DNA from: Saprospiraceae bacterium
GTDB lineage: Bacteria > Bacteroidota > Bacteroidia > Chitinophagales > Saprospiraceae
Direction of reading: 5' to 3'
Assembly: GCA_020631355.1 (NCBI GenBank)
Contig: JAHDHL010000007.1
Coordinates: 1 to 64,000 of the forward strand
DNA length: 64,000 nucleotides
Positions 1 to 8,264 of this stretch are shown in pieces; the first letter of the stretch is position 1; each line of letters opens with the position of its first letter. The notes under the pieces were generated by a model, which worked only from the letters and a program-made list of their open reading frames with translations, made no database searches and was not told the DNA's origin. The translations under genes and the position numbers were made by a program.

Positions 1-5
1 AAGAC

Positions 6-1091
6 TTAGATGAACTTGAAGCTCTGGCCTTTTTTCACAACTTTCAACATCTCATACATCCACTTGATGGTATTCTCGATATCATCTATATGTGCCATTT
101 CGACAGTGGTATGCATGTACTTCAAAGGAAGGGACAACAACACAGAAGGTACACCACCCTTTGAATATGCGAATGCATCCGTATCCGTACCCGTACTCCT
201 ACTTGACGCTTCCCTTTGGAAAGGAATCTCATGGTCAATGGCAACATCCTCTGCCATTCTCACCACATTATTATGGCAAGCCGGCGCATAGGTGATACTC
301 GGTCCCAGGCCACACTTGACATCACCATAGACTTTCTTATCAATCATTGGTGTCGTGGTATCGTGTGTCACATCCGTTACGATGGCCAAATCCGGTGCAA
401 GGGTATGTGCAATCATGCCGGCCCCTTTCAATCCTACTTCTTCCTGTACGGAATTCACGATGTAAAGGGTATATGGTAATTTTACCTTATTTTCCTTAAG
501 AAGTCTGGCTACCTCTGCAATACATACACCTCCCATACGGTTATCCAGCGCACGACCACAGTAATATCGGTTATTCAACTTAATAACAGGATCAGGATAA
601 GTGATGACACAACCCACGTGGATACCCATTCCAAGAACTTCCTCCTTGGAACTGGCTCCCACATCAATGAAGATATTCTTCAGGGATGGTGCTAATTTTG
701 CATTCTCACCCTTTCTGGTATGGATGGCAGGCCAACCGAATACACCTGTGATGATTCCGTTGTGTCTCGTATGGATATTCACACGCTTGGACGGTGCAAT
801 CATATGGTCAGAACCGCCATTCCTGCATACGGTAATCATCCCGTCATCGGAAATGTAAGAAACAAACCAAGAGATTTCATCCGCATGCGCTTCGATAACT
901 ACCTTGTATTCCTGGCCCGGGTTGATGATACCGTAGACTGTTCCATAATTATCTGAACCCCAATCATCAATGTAAGGTTTGATATAATCCAACCATACCC
1001 TCTGGCCCGGTGATTCGAAGCCTACGGGAGATGCATTATTCAAGTAGGACTGAATGAATTCATCCGACTTCTTATTTAGTATATTAGCCAT
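6..1091 (-). CDS. M42 family metallopeptidase (tetrahedral aminopeptidase type)
   Basis: A 361-residue cytosolic protein with no signal peptide, matching the M42 glutamyl-aminopeptidase/endoglucanase-like family, which forms dodecameric cages that trim peptides. The two-metal site is recognisable in order: EAHADEIS (first His/Asp), ALDNRMGG (bridging Asp), VQEEVGLKGA (catalytic Glu pair), ATVTD-like IVTDVTHD, and a late His in KYMHTTVEMAH. Length is normal for the family. It starts with ATG and lies 43 bp downstream of pyrE on the same strand, so the two may be co-transcribed; no functional link to pyrimidine synthesis is obvious. The exact substrate specificity cannot be read from the sequence. 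The family call is firm. Confidence 0.9.
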   Translation of the reverse strand: MANILNKKSDEFIQSYLNNASPVGFESPGQRVWLDYIKPYIDDWGSDNYGTVYGIINPGQEYKVVIEAHADEISWFVSYISDDGMITVCRNGGSDHMIAPSKRVNIHTRHNGIITGVFGWPAIHTRKGENAKLAPSLKNIFIDVGASSKEEVLGMGIHVGCVITYPDPVIKLNNRYYCGRALDNRMGGVCIAEVARLLKENKVKLPYTLYIVNSVQEEVGLKGAGMIAHTLAPDLAIVTDVTHDTTTPMIDKKVYGDVKCGLGPSITYAPACHNNVVRMAEDVAIDHEIPFQREASSRSTGTDTDAFAYSKGGVPSVLLSLPLKYMHTTVEMAHIDDIENTIKWMYEMLKVVKKGQSFKFI

Positions 1092-1134
1092 TATAATTTC
1101 GATTTAGAGGTTATTCGGGTTTTATAAAAATGAA

Positions 1135-1767
1135 TTATGATGCGAATTGTTCAGCCCAAACTTGGGGATTATTCCTCCAACGAGCCAACAATTCCTTTTC
1201 CTCAGCTGTAAGGTAACCCATTTCGGAGGCTACTTCCAACATTACAGGATAATTACTTAGGGTTGCATATTTGCAATCAGCAGCTTCGAATGCCTCATCC
1301 GCCTTGGGAAATCCATAAGTGAAAAGGGCAAGAACGCCTACTACCTCTCCGCCATCTTCCCTGACGCCCTCAACGGCCTTGAGACAAGAACCTCCTGTGG
1401 AAATCAGGTCTTCCACCAATAAGACCTTGGAATCGGGTTTCATATCCCCCTCAATCAGATTCTGGCGACCATGTGCCTTTCTCTTACTTCTGACATAGAT
1501 GAACGGCTTACCCAATACATCGGCCAAAAGTGCCCCGTGTGCAATCCCGGCAGTAGCCACACCACCCACATAATCGAAGTCACCGAATTGGGCGGATGCT
1601 TCCTTGAGTCCTTTCTTGACCACTTCCCTGGCTTCAGGATAGGATAGTACAATTCTATTATCACAATAAATGGGAGACAACATACCTGATGCCCACTGAA
1701 AAGGATTTTGTGGATTCAGTCGGATTGCCTTTATTTGCAGGAGTTTTTGGGCGAGGATTTTTTCCAT
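1135..1767 (-). CDS. pyrE: orotate phosphoribosyltransferase
   Basis: Converts orotate and PRPP to orotidine 5'-phosphate, the fifth step of de novo pyrimidine synthesis. At 210 residues it has normal length. The PRPP-binding signature VLLVEDLISTGGS is at about residues 116-128, the N-terminal substrate segment AIRLNPQNPFQWASGMLSPI is conserved, and the flexible-loop basic stretch VRSKRKAHGR is present. The ATG start (MEKILAQK) is clear. It faces the NUDIX gene divergently across about 125 bp and is followed by the M42 peptidase 43 bp downstream. It is not next to pyrR-pyrB, which lie about 6 kb away on the same strand. Confidence 0.95.
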   Translation of the reverse strand: MEKILAQKLLQIKAIRLNPQNPFQWASGMLSPIYCDNRIVLSYPEAREVVKKGLKEASAQFGDFDYVGGVATAGIAHGALLADVLGKPFIYVRSKRKAHGRQNLIEGDMKPDSKVLLVEDLISTGGSCLKAVEGVREDGGEVVGVLALFTYGFPKADEAFEAADCKYATLSNYPVMLEVASEMGYLTAEEKELLARWRNNPQVWAEQFAS

Positions 1768-1893
1768 GGTTGCTGATTACAATGATTTCTAAAATGATGG
1801 AAAATATCTGAATTCCCAGTTGGAACGCATATCGATTCGTTGTTGTTTCATAATTACAAACATTAAATCGATACCAATCAAATATTCGTGCAA

Positions 1894-2520
1894 ATGTACA
1901 AAATATACATCAACGATAAACCCTTATTCTTGCAAGGTTTTGAGGAATATCAACCGGGTAATGCCGTACAGCTGTCAGCAGTGTACATGAACAAGCCTGT
2001 AACACTACTCCAATATATTGACAATCTGGAAAAAGAGAGCAAACTCGAATCCATACATATCTATTCAAGGGACATCGAAAGATTGAAGAAGGATTTTTTC
2101 GGGTTGTACGACATCAAGGATGCAGCCGGTGGCATCGTCATCAATGAAAAGGGTGAAATGCTGGTCATTTTCAGGCGAGGTAGCTGGGATATCGCCAAGG
2201 GGAAGGTGGATCCAGGAGAAACCATTGAGGAAGCTTCTGTCCGGGAAGTAATGGAAGAAACGGGTATCGATGGTATCACCCTACATGATTTGATGGGTAC
2301 GACGCTCCATACTTTCGTCAATAGGCATAAGAAACGGGTACTCAAAAGAACCTATTGGTTCGGAATGGATGCGCCTAAACAGGACTTAGTACCGCAGACC
2401 GAGGAAGACATCGAAAAAGCGGAATGGGTCATGCCCAATGAATTCCTAGCCAACTACTCCCCTATCTATACCAATATCAAGGAAATCGTGAGGCAATATA
2501 TCAAGGAGAGGGATTTATAA
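1894..2520 (+). CDS. NUDIX hydrolase
   Basis: A 208-residue cytosolic hydrolase of the NUDIX superfamily, which cleaves nucleoside diphosphates linked to another moiety. The NUDIX box is complete: GKVDPGETIEEASVREVMEE then TG, a match to GX5EX7REUXEEXGU, at about residues 106-128. The first ~75 residues lack a known motif and may set substrate choice. A GTG two codons upstream (1888) is also in frame, but the ATG at 1894 is the simpler start. It is divergent from pyrE and convergent with the PAS-AraC gene. The substrate is unknown; the partner PRPP enzyme does not settle it. Confidence 0.85.
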   Translation: MYKIYINDKPLFLQGFEEYQPGNAVQLSAVYMNKPVTLLQYIDNLEKESKLESIHIYSRDIERLKKDFFGLYDIKDAAGGIVINEKGEMLVIFRRGSWDIAKGKVDPGETIEEASVREVMEETGIDGITLHDLMGTTLHTFVNRHKKRVLKRTYWFGMDAPKQDLVPQTEEDIEKAEWVMPNEFLANYSPIYTNIKEIVRQYIKERDL

Positions 2521-2527
2521 CAAAAAA

Positions 2528-2554
2528 GGTGATACACTTGAATTGTGTACCACC
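2528..2554 (-). terminator. hairpin between convergent NUDIX and PAS-AraC genes
   Basis: GGTG-A-TACAC pairs with GTGTA-C-CACC around a 7-nt loop (9 pairs, one internal mismatch). A run of six A lies just to the left (2522-2527), which is a U-tract for leftward transcripts, so it should end the PAS-AraC mRNA. Confidence 0.55.
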
Positions 2555-2581
2555 CATTGTTTATAGTATAGAATATCTTGG

Positions 2582-3352
2582 TTAATCCTTTTTCCTGAGA
2601 TTCTTAATGAAATCCTTGGGTGTTACACCCTCGAATTCCTTGAATACCTTGTAAAAAGTGGACTTGTTCCTAAAACCGCATAATTGGGCAATTCCGTATG
2701 TGGTCAGATGGGAAAATTCCGGATTAATTATTTTCTTCTTGGCCGTCTCTATTCTGAACTTATTGATGAAATAAAGGATATTCTTTCCTGTCCTCTTGTT
2801 GACGACCTGCGACAGGTATCTGGTATTGGTCCCAAGCATATCGGCTAGATTCTTTAGCTTGAGATCGGGCTGAAGGTAAATTTGTTCGTTTTCGAACAAG
2901 GCATTCAACTTAACGAATATATCCAATGCCTTGACATTACTTAGGCTACTGGAGTGGTACCTCGGTTCAAGTTGTAATAGGGTAATGTCCGAGTCATCCG
3001 CAATCTTATCACCATCTATTTCGAAAGCGATGTAATTGGTATGTACTCCCTTTTCATCAAAAATAGGGTAAATGACCAATTTGCAGATATACTCCTCACC
3101 ATCCTTACGATAATTCGTAATTTCTGTCTTAATCGGAATGAGGTTATTCAGGGCATCTTTGATATCCTGAACGACCTGTGGTTCCGTATTCGCGCCTTGT
3201 AGGATACTTGGTTTGCGACCTTTCACATCACCTAGGGAATACCCGGTGATTGCAGTGAAATCCTCATTAACCCATTGGATATTCCTATCCTTATCGGTTA
3301 CGATGACCGCAATGTTAATCTTATCCTTAAGGTTTCCTTTGTTAGCAACCAT
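2582..3352 (-). CDS. PAS domain - AraC-type transcriptional regulator
   Basis: A 256-residue soluble one-component regulator. Residues about 12-115 form a PAS domain (INIAVIVTDKDRNIQWVNED, FTAITGYSLGDVKGR, then the PAC-like segment ending IAFEIDG). Residues about 160-256 form an AraC/XylS double helix-turn-helix, with LADMLGTNTRYLSQVVNK as the first HTH and YGIAQLCGFRNKSTFYKVFK as the second, ending in the family hallmark GVTPKDFIKNLR. The PAS domain presumably senses a small ligand, cofactor or redox state. An 11-bp inverted repeat with half-site GTATGAAAACA lies 46-91 bp upstream of the start; the same half-site recurs before the TonB receptor operon near 40.6 kb. Autoregulation is an inference. 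Confidence 0.85.
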   Translation of the reverse strand: MVANKGNLKDKINIAVIVTDKDRNIQWVNEDFTAITGYSLGDVKGRKPSILQGANTEPQVVQDIKDALNNLIPIKTEITNYRKDGEEYICKLVIYPIFDEKGVHTNYIAFEIDGDKIADDSDITLLQLEPRYHSSSLSNVKALDIFVKLNALFENEQIYLQPDLKLKNLADMLGTNTRYLSQVVNKRTGKNILYFINKFRIETAKKKIINPEFSHLTTYGIAQLCGFRNKSTFYKVFKEFEGVTPKDFIKNLRKKD

Positions 3353-3397
3353 TGTTTTTAGTCTAGGATTCCAAATTACAAAATCGAAAAGCTAAAA

Positions 3398-3443
3398 GTA
3401 TGAAAACATAAATCTTATTCTGCAAATCCTCGTGTTTTCATAC
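3398..3443. promoter_or_regulatory. inverted repeat GTATGAAAACA, possible operator
   Basis: GTATGAAAACA at 3398-3408 and its exact reverse complement TGTTTTCATAC at 3433-3443, separated by 24 nt. It lies 46-91 bp upstream of the PAS-AraC start codon. The first nine bases of the half-site are repeated in inverted form at 40611-40639. Confidence 0.5.
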
Positions 3444-3482
3444 CTATCTATTGATTGTCAATACATAAATGGCATTATCCGC

Positions 3483-3518
3483 AAAAAAATGGTGACCAAC
3501 TTTTCCAGTTGGTCACCA
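3483..3518 (-). terminator. intrinsic terminator of the coiled-coil gene
   Basis: A perfect 12-bp stem (TGGTGACCAACT at 3490-3501 with AGTTGGTCACCA at 3507-3518), 5-nt loop TTTCC, preceded on the plus strand by seven A (3483-3489), i.e. a U7 tract for leftward transcription. It sits 30 bp beyond the stop codon of the coiled-coil gene. Confidence 0.9.
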
Positions 3519-3547
3519 CATGTATCAAATGTAAAATCCGAGGAGAA

Positions 3548-6500
3548 TTAGTTGTTCCCTTCTTTCTCCTTTTCGGCTTTCAATCTTTCAATTTCGGCTT
3601 TCAATTCCTCTAATTCTTTCTGCTTCTCTGCTACGGATTCCGACAAACCATCCAATCGGGATTTTTCCTCGGCAATCTTTGCATCCGTATCTTCCTTGAT
3701 TTTTTTGATTTCATCGGCAGAAGTCTGCTTGGTTGCGTATACCTCATCAGAAGCATCCTTCTTTGCCTGGTTGATTTCCTCCTGAGAAATTTTCCTTGCT
3801 TCTTCTGCTTCCTTATTATATTGGTTCTTCTTTTCCAATGCATCTTCTCGAGCCTCGGCAATTTCCTGAGCTGTCTTTTCCTGTTCAGCCCTAATTTCTT
3901 CTACTGATTTCGCTTTCGCCTCGGCAATTTCCTGGGCAAAGCCCTCTTTCTTCTCATTCGCTTCGACCTTGGCCAACTGAACTTCCTCAGCTGCCTTGGA
4001 TTTGGTTTCTGCTACCTCCCTAGCAGCATTCTCCTTGGTTTTGGCGATTTCCTCAGCAGAACTTTGCTTGGCCTCCAATTCAGCCAGCTTGGCTGCCTCG
4101 ACAGCCTTAGCTGCAGATTCCTTGGCTAATTTCACCTGTTCAGCAGCAGCAGACTTGGTCTCATTGATTTCCAACATGGCCCTTTCTTTCGAAGCTGCCA
4201 CTTCTTCTGCCAATTTCTGCTTTTCATTCGCAGCTGCTTCCTTAGCAGACCTTACTTGCTCTGCCTCATCCTGTCTGATCTGGGAAATGGTTTCAGCAGC
4301 AGTCTTCTTGGCCTCAGCCACACTTTCAGCAGATGCCTGCTTGGCCTTAGCCGCTTCTTCCTGGGATGCAGCTACTTCCCTGGCAGCTGTCTCCCTGGCC
4401 ATTGCCACTTCCTCAGCAGCTCTTTCCTTGGCGGTCTTCACTTCCTCTGCAGACATTTGTTTGGTTTCAGCTTCCTTTTCCTTGATTTCCTTCAACTTGT
4501 TGGCCATTTCAGATTGGATATCCGTAATCTTGGTTTGGGCTGCACCCTGTGCAGATTGTACCTCAGTGGCATATTTCTTACGAGCTTCCTCGGCATTGCT
4601 CTTGGCATCCGTAACACTCTTTGCTGCTTCCTCATTTGCTTTCTGTACCTCAGTTGCTGCCTTTTCTCGTGCTTCCGCTACCTCCTTAGCTGAGTTTTCC
4701 TTTACCTCGGCCTCTTTCTTACGAGCTTCCTCGGCCGCAGCAGCGACTTCTTCCTGTATCTTCTTGATTTCAGCAGCAGCCCTATCCTTAGCAGCTTTCA
4801 CTTCCTCTGCTATCTTCACCTTTTCCTCCTCAGCCTTGGCTTTTGCTTCCTGTACTTTCGTAGCTTCTTCCTGATTGATTTCCTGAATGGCTGATGCTGC
4901 ATTCTGCTTGGCCTCAGCTACCTGCTGAGCCAATTCTGCCTTCTGTGCATCTCCCTCTTTCTTGGTATCAGCGATATCAGCAGCAACATCCTGCCTAGTG
5001 GAATCCACCTGCATCTTAGCCAATTGCTTTTCTTCAACCACTTGCTTCTTAGCCGCATTGATTTCCTCTGCAGCCCTTTGCTTGGAATCAGCTACTTCCT
5101 TGGCCGTCGTTTCCTTTTGCAAAGCTGCCTTTTCCTTGATATCGGCAATTTCTGCAGCTGTTGTTTCCTTGGCCAATGCTTTTTCCTCAGCACCCTTACG
5201 TTTTGCCTCAGCTACCTCAAATGCAATTTTTTCCTTTTCCAATACAGCATTCTCCTTCAATCTGGCAATTTCCTCTGCTGTCTCCTCCCTGACCTGAAGA
5301 ATCTGTTCAGTAGCAGTCTTCTTGCTATTGACTACATCTTCCGTAGTCTTATTCTTTTCTTCCTTGGCTTTTTGTCGGGCTTCTGCAATCATAGTTGCAG
5401 TTTCTTCCCGAATCTTCTGTAACTCGAGTGTCGAGTTCTCCCTAGCGGAAGCAACTTCGTCGGCATAATCCAATTTTGCTTTCTCTAGGCTTTCCTTGAC
5501 CACTTTCAATTCATCAGCAGCCTTAGCCCTTGCCTCAGCCACTTCTTCTGCTGATTTCAGTTTGGCTTGCTGTATTTCTTCACCAGCTTTCTGTCGAGCC
5601 TCTTGTACAGTGAGATTGATTTTCTCTATCTCGCCTCCGGCTTTTTCCTTGGCAGTTGCTATACCTTTGGCTTCTTCCTCCATGGCCTGTTTGATGGCTG
5701 CATCAGCTTTCTTCCGGGCCTCCAATACCTCTTGGGCTATATCATTTTTCTTGAGTGTCGCATTCTCTACGGATTTGGCAATTTCCTCTTGGAGTTGTTT
5801 TTTCATTGCCTCGCCACGTTCCCTTTCCTTGACGATTTCCTCCTTTAGCCTTGCTTTCAAATCCAATAACTCCTGTTGCAAATCCCTTACTTCTTGCTCA
5901 TCCTGAGGATTGACCTTACCGCCGCCACCTGATGATGAACCACCTGATTTAGCTCCGCCTTCACTCTTATTGGACTTTCCTGCGGAGCTATTGGTAATAC
6001 CACTATTCAATGAATTATCCCTCTTGGCATTAGAGGAAACCTTATTGGGATCCAGCGTCTTGTTGTAGCAACTGAACATACTCTGAATCTGGGATTGTCT
6101 ATTGGATGGAAATGTCAACATGGGCCCTTTCCCTGTCAATTGATCCAAAATGATAATTCTATTGATTTTGGAACTGGCCAACCACTTCACGAATCCTATA
6201 TCAACAGTAAGACTGTTGGTATAAGTCGGTACACCGCTCACATCCTTGACCAAATCAGCCATACTATCAAACTTATATACTTTCTTACGCTTCGAAACAT
6301 CCTCGAATACAACCCTATCATCCTGATTCAGCTGTGCTCCCCCCTTAGAATAGAATACCATATACAATCCTGTATTTGCATTCTCCAAGGTAAAATCATA
6401 ATTGGAGCCTGACCTTACGGCCAACTGTTCCCGTTCTGATTTAAGGATTTGGATACTTCCGGGCGTCTTATTCTCTGCTATAAGATTAGAACACTGGGCA

Positions 6501-6571
6501 TCGAGGTGAATTTGAAAAGAAAGTAGGGTGAGTATGGTTACAAACAAACTGGTTTGAAATTGTTTCTCCAT
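3548..6571 (-). CDS. giant exported coiled-coil protein with 40-residue superrepeats
   Basis: About 1007 residues from the ATG at 6571 (MEKQFQTSLFVT...), chosen because it opens a Sec signal peptide; an upstream in-frame start would add 27 residues with no clear role. After the signal peptide (ending near LDAQ) comes a unique domain to about residue 180, then a Ser/Gly-rich linker with GGSSSGGGGK, then an Ala/Glu/Lys-rich helix to the C-terminus. Residues about 291-970 divide into repeats of 11, 11 and 18 residues (e.g. EEVKTAKERAA, EEVAMARETAA, REVAASQEEAAKAKQASA): 14 units of exactly 40, two of 51, and one 18-residue remnant. The last 37 residues return to heptads (KELEELKAEIERLKAE). There is no lipobox, membrane anchor or T9SS tail, so a periplasmic location is most likely. 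The function is unknown; resemblance to LEA-type 11-mers is compositional only. It has its own terminator and no operon partner. Confidence 0.85.
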   Translation of the reverse strand: MEKQFQTSLFVTILTLLSFQIHLDAQCSNLIAENKTPGSIQILKSEREQLAVRSGSNYDFTLENANTGLYMVFYSKGGAQLNQDDRVVFEDVSKRKKVYKFDSMADLVKDVSGVPTYTNSLTVDIGFVKWLASSKINRIIILDQLTGKGPMLTFPSNRQSQIQSMFSCYNKTLDPNKVSSNAKRDNSLNSGITNSSAGKSNKSEGGAKSGGSSSGGGGKVNPQDEQEVRDLQQELLDLKARLKEEIVKERERGEAMKKQLQEEIAKSVENATLKKNDIAQEVLEARKKADAAIKQAMEEEAKGIATAKEKAGGEIEKINLTVQEARQKAGEEIQQAKLKSAEEVAEARAKAADELKVVKESLEKAKLDYADEVASARENSTLELQKIREETATMIAEARQKAKEEKNKTTEDVVNSKKTATEQILQVREETAEEIARLKENAVLEKEKIAFEVAEAKRKGAEEKALAKETTAAEIADIKEKAALQKETTAKEVADSKQRAAEEINAAKKQVVEEKQLAKMQVDSTRQDVAADIADTKKEGDAQKAELAQQVAEAKQNAASAIQEINQEEATKVQEAKAKAEEEKVKIAEEVKAAKDRAAAEIKKIQEEVAAAAEEARKKEAEVKENSAKEVAEAREKAATEVQKANEEAAKSVTDAKSNAEEARKKYATEVQSAQGAAQTKITDIQSEMANKLKEIKEKEAETKQMSAEEVKTAKERAAEEVAMARETAAREVAASQEEAAKAKQASAESVAEAKKTAAETISQIRQDEAEQVRSAKEAAANEKQKLAEEVAASKERAMLEINETKSAAAEQVKLAKESAAKAVEAAKLAELEAKQSSAEEIAKTKENAAREVAETKSKAAEEVQLAKVEANEKKEGFAQEIAEAKAKSVEEIRAEQEKTAQEIAEAREDALEKKNQYNKEAEEARKISQEEINQAKKDASDEVYATKQTSADEIKKIKEDTDAKIAEEKSRLDGLSESVAEKQKELEELKAEIERLKAEKEKEGNN
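3662..5701 (-). repeat. hendecad/heptad repeat array, about 120-bp period, degenerate
   Basis: Coding region for about 680 residues of the coiled-coil protein. Each 40-residue unit has [ED]-E-[VI]-x-x-A-[KR]-x-x-A-[AS] at its first two 11-mers and an 18-residue closing segment. The units are strongly diverged from each other at residue level, so this is an old, selected repeat and not a recent tandem duplication. Confidence 0.8.
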
Positions 6572-6635
6572 GATACATGGTTTATTTGTGACGTAAAAAA
6601 GCGGTACTATGCAATATAGTAAAAAAACGCTATCA

Positions 6636-6653
6636 ATTGAATAATTATTCAAT
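6636..6653. promoter_or_regulatory. 18-bp perfect palindrome upstream of the coiled-coil gene
   Basis: ATTGAATAATTATTCAAT reads the same on both strands. It lies 65-82 bp upstream of the coiled-coil start and about 67 bp past the pyrB stop. There is no T-tract and the stem is AT-only, which fits a dimeric repressor site better than a terminator. No regulator is assigned. Confidence 0.35.
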
Positions 6654-6719
6654 ATGTAAACGTTTCACAAAAGATAATTGTGATTATCAATAAAAAAACT
6701 AATTAAATTCCAATCGAGC

Positions 6720-7655
6720 TTAACTTCTCCTAGAGGCAAGCAAATAAAGAATGGCCATACGGGTTGCGACGCCATTTTCCACTTGTTCGAGGATGATGGA
6801 TTGTTCGGAATCCGCAGCATCACTGGTGAGTTCCACTCCCCTATTGATTGGCCCTGGATGCATGACAACCACCTCAGAATCAAGGCTATCCAATAATGCC
6901 TTACTGATTCCGAATGTTTGGTGATACTCCCTTAATGAGGGGAAATATTTGATGTCCTGTCTTTCTAGCTGTATCCTTAGTACATTGGCAACATCGCACC
7001 ATTCGAGTGTTTTTCTGACATCATAGGAGACCTCAACACCTAATTTAGAAATATGTTTAGGAATTAAGGTAGGTGGTCCACACAAACGGACATTCGCGCC
7101 CAATTTTTTCAAGCAATAAATGTTACTGACAGCCACCCTTGAATGTAGGATATCACCAAAAATTGCGATGTTCTTTCCTCCCAGGTCATCATTCAGTGCC
7201 TGTCTCATGGAAAAGGCATCCAAGAGTGCCTGGGTCGGATGTTCATGCGTACCATCCCCTGCATTGATGATATTAGCTGGAATCTTCCTTGAGAGGAATA
7301 ATGGTGCTCCCGGAGCGGGATGCCTCATGACTACCATGTCCACTTTCATGGATAGGATATTATTGACGGTATCCAGTAGGGTTTCTCCCTTTTTGACCGA
7401 TGATGATGAGGAGGAAAAATTGACCACATCTGCCGATAGTCGCTTCTCTGCCAATTCGAATGAAATACGAGTACGTGTAGAATTTTCGAAGAACAGGTTA
7501 GCTACGGTGATATCCCTAAGGGAGGGTACTTTCTTGATGGGTCTATTGATGACTTCCTTGAATTCCAAAGCCGTATCAAAGATCAGTTGGATATCATCGA
7601 CATTCAGGTATTTGATTCCTAAAACATGTTTGGTGCTCAGTTGGCGTTGTGACAC
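6720..7655 (-). CDS. pyrB: aspartate carbamoyltransferase catalytic subunit
   Basis: Condenses carbamoyl phosphate with aspartate in the committed step of pyrimidine synthesis. At 311 residues it is typical of the catalytic chain. Carbamoyl-phosphate loop FFENSTRTRISFE (residues about 55-67), the mobile 80s loop SSSSSVKKGE, GDGTHEHPTQALLD, and HPGPINRGVE are all intact. Translation appears to start at GTG, since no in-frame ATG occurs in the next 50 residues. It lies 57 bp downstream of pyrR on the same strand, so pyrR-pyrB form an operon. No regulatory chain pyrI is seen. Confidence 0.95.
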   Translation of the reverse strand: MSQRQLSTKHVLGIKYLNVDDIQLIFDTALEFKEVINRPIKKVPSLRDITVANLFFENSTRTRISFELAEKRLSADVVNFSSSSSSVKKGETLLDTVNNILSMKVDMVVMRHPAPGAPLFLSRKIPANIINAGDGTHEHPTQALLDAFSMRQALNDDLGGKNIAIFGDILHSRVAVSNIYCLKKLGANVRLCGPPTLIPKHISKLGVEVSYDVRKTLEWCDVANVLRIQLERQDIKYFPSLREYHQTFGISKALLDSLDSEVVVMHPGPINRGVELTSDAADSEQSIILEQVENGVATRMAILYLLASRRS

Positions 7656-7712
7656 GAATTTTCCGTTTTAATCAAAAAATCAACAACAAATCATACTCCT
7701 AGAACCTAGGAA

Positions 7713-8258
7713 TTATCTTTTGGGATATAGAATAATCTTATCCTCTCCTTGAACATCTTTCCATTCCACGCTCACATATGCTTCGTCCAAAGCATCCACT
7801 TTCATGCCGATATAATCGGATGTGATGGGTAAATGCCTATTGTAATGACGATCCACCATGGTTACCAATTCGATTTTCCTTGCTCTGCCATAATGTTCCA
7901 GGGCAGTGAGTGCGGCCCTGACGGTTCTTCCGGAGTACAGTACATCATCCGCAAGGATGACATTCTTATCCTCCACTAGGAAATCCATTTTCGTTTGGCT
8001 AGGGCTCAATGGCTTCAGTCGGGTTCTGAAATCATCCCTGTAAAAGGTTACATCCAGAATACCCATTTCTATACTATCCAGTCCTGTTAGTTCTAGTAAT
8101 TTGGCATGTAATCTTTGTGCGAGGAAAGTCCCTTTCGGTTGGATACCTATCAGGCAAGCATTACTGAAATCGTCATGGTTTTCGATCAGCTGATGAGACA
8201 GTCTGTCGATGGTGAGTTGGAATTGTTTATCCTTTAGTATGGTTCTCCCCTTTTCCAT
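7713..8258 (-). CDS. pyrR: bifunctional pyr operon regulator / uracil phosphoribosyltransferase
   Basis: A 181-residue PyrR-type type-I phosphoribosyltransferase. The PRPP motif VILADDVLYSGRTVRAAL is at about residues 91-108, and the N-terminal IGIQPKGTFLA and C-terminal YVSVEWKD segments are typical. In Firmicutes PyrR binds pyr mRNA; whether it does so here cannot be seen, and no pyr attenuator is apparent before pyrB. The ATG at 8258 is chosen over an in-frame TTG at 8267 because that TTG lies inside a perfect TACCTTTG promoter box (8265-8272). Only six bases separate the box from the ATG, which predicts a leaderless or nearly leaderless message. pyrB follows. Confidence 0.9.
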   Translation of the reverse strand: MEKGRTILKDKQFQLTIDRLSHQLIENHDDFSNACLIGIQPKGTFLAQRLHAKLLELTGLDSIEMGILDVTFYRDDFRTRLKPLSPSQTKMDFLVEDKNVILADDVLYSGRTVRAALTALEHYGRARKIELVTMVDRHYNRHLPITSDYIGMKVDALDEAYVSVEWKDVQGEDKIILYPKR

Positions 8259-8264
8259 GTGATG

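Noticed and set aside
3996-4874. Long open frames antisense to the coiled-coil gene (e.g. a 292-codon frame on the plus strand)
   Set aside because: They are by-products of the biased Ala/Glu/Lys codons of the repeat gene; their translations are Ser/Ala/Leu-rich without motifs or sensible starts.
3662-5701. CRISPR-like or satellite repeat
   Set aside because: The 120-bp period is in coding DNA, units are strongly diverged at base level and there are no spacers; the repeat is at protein level.
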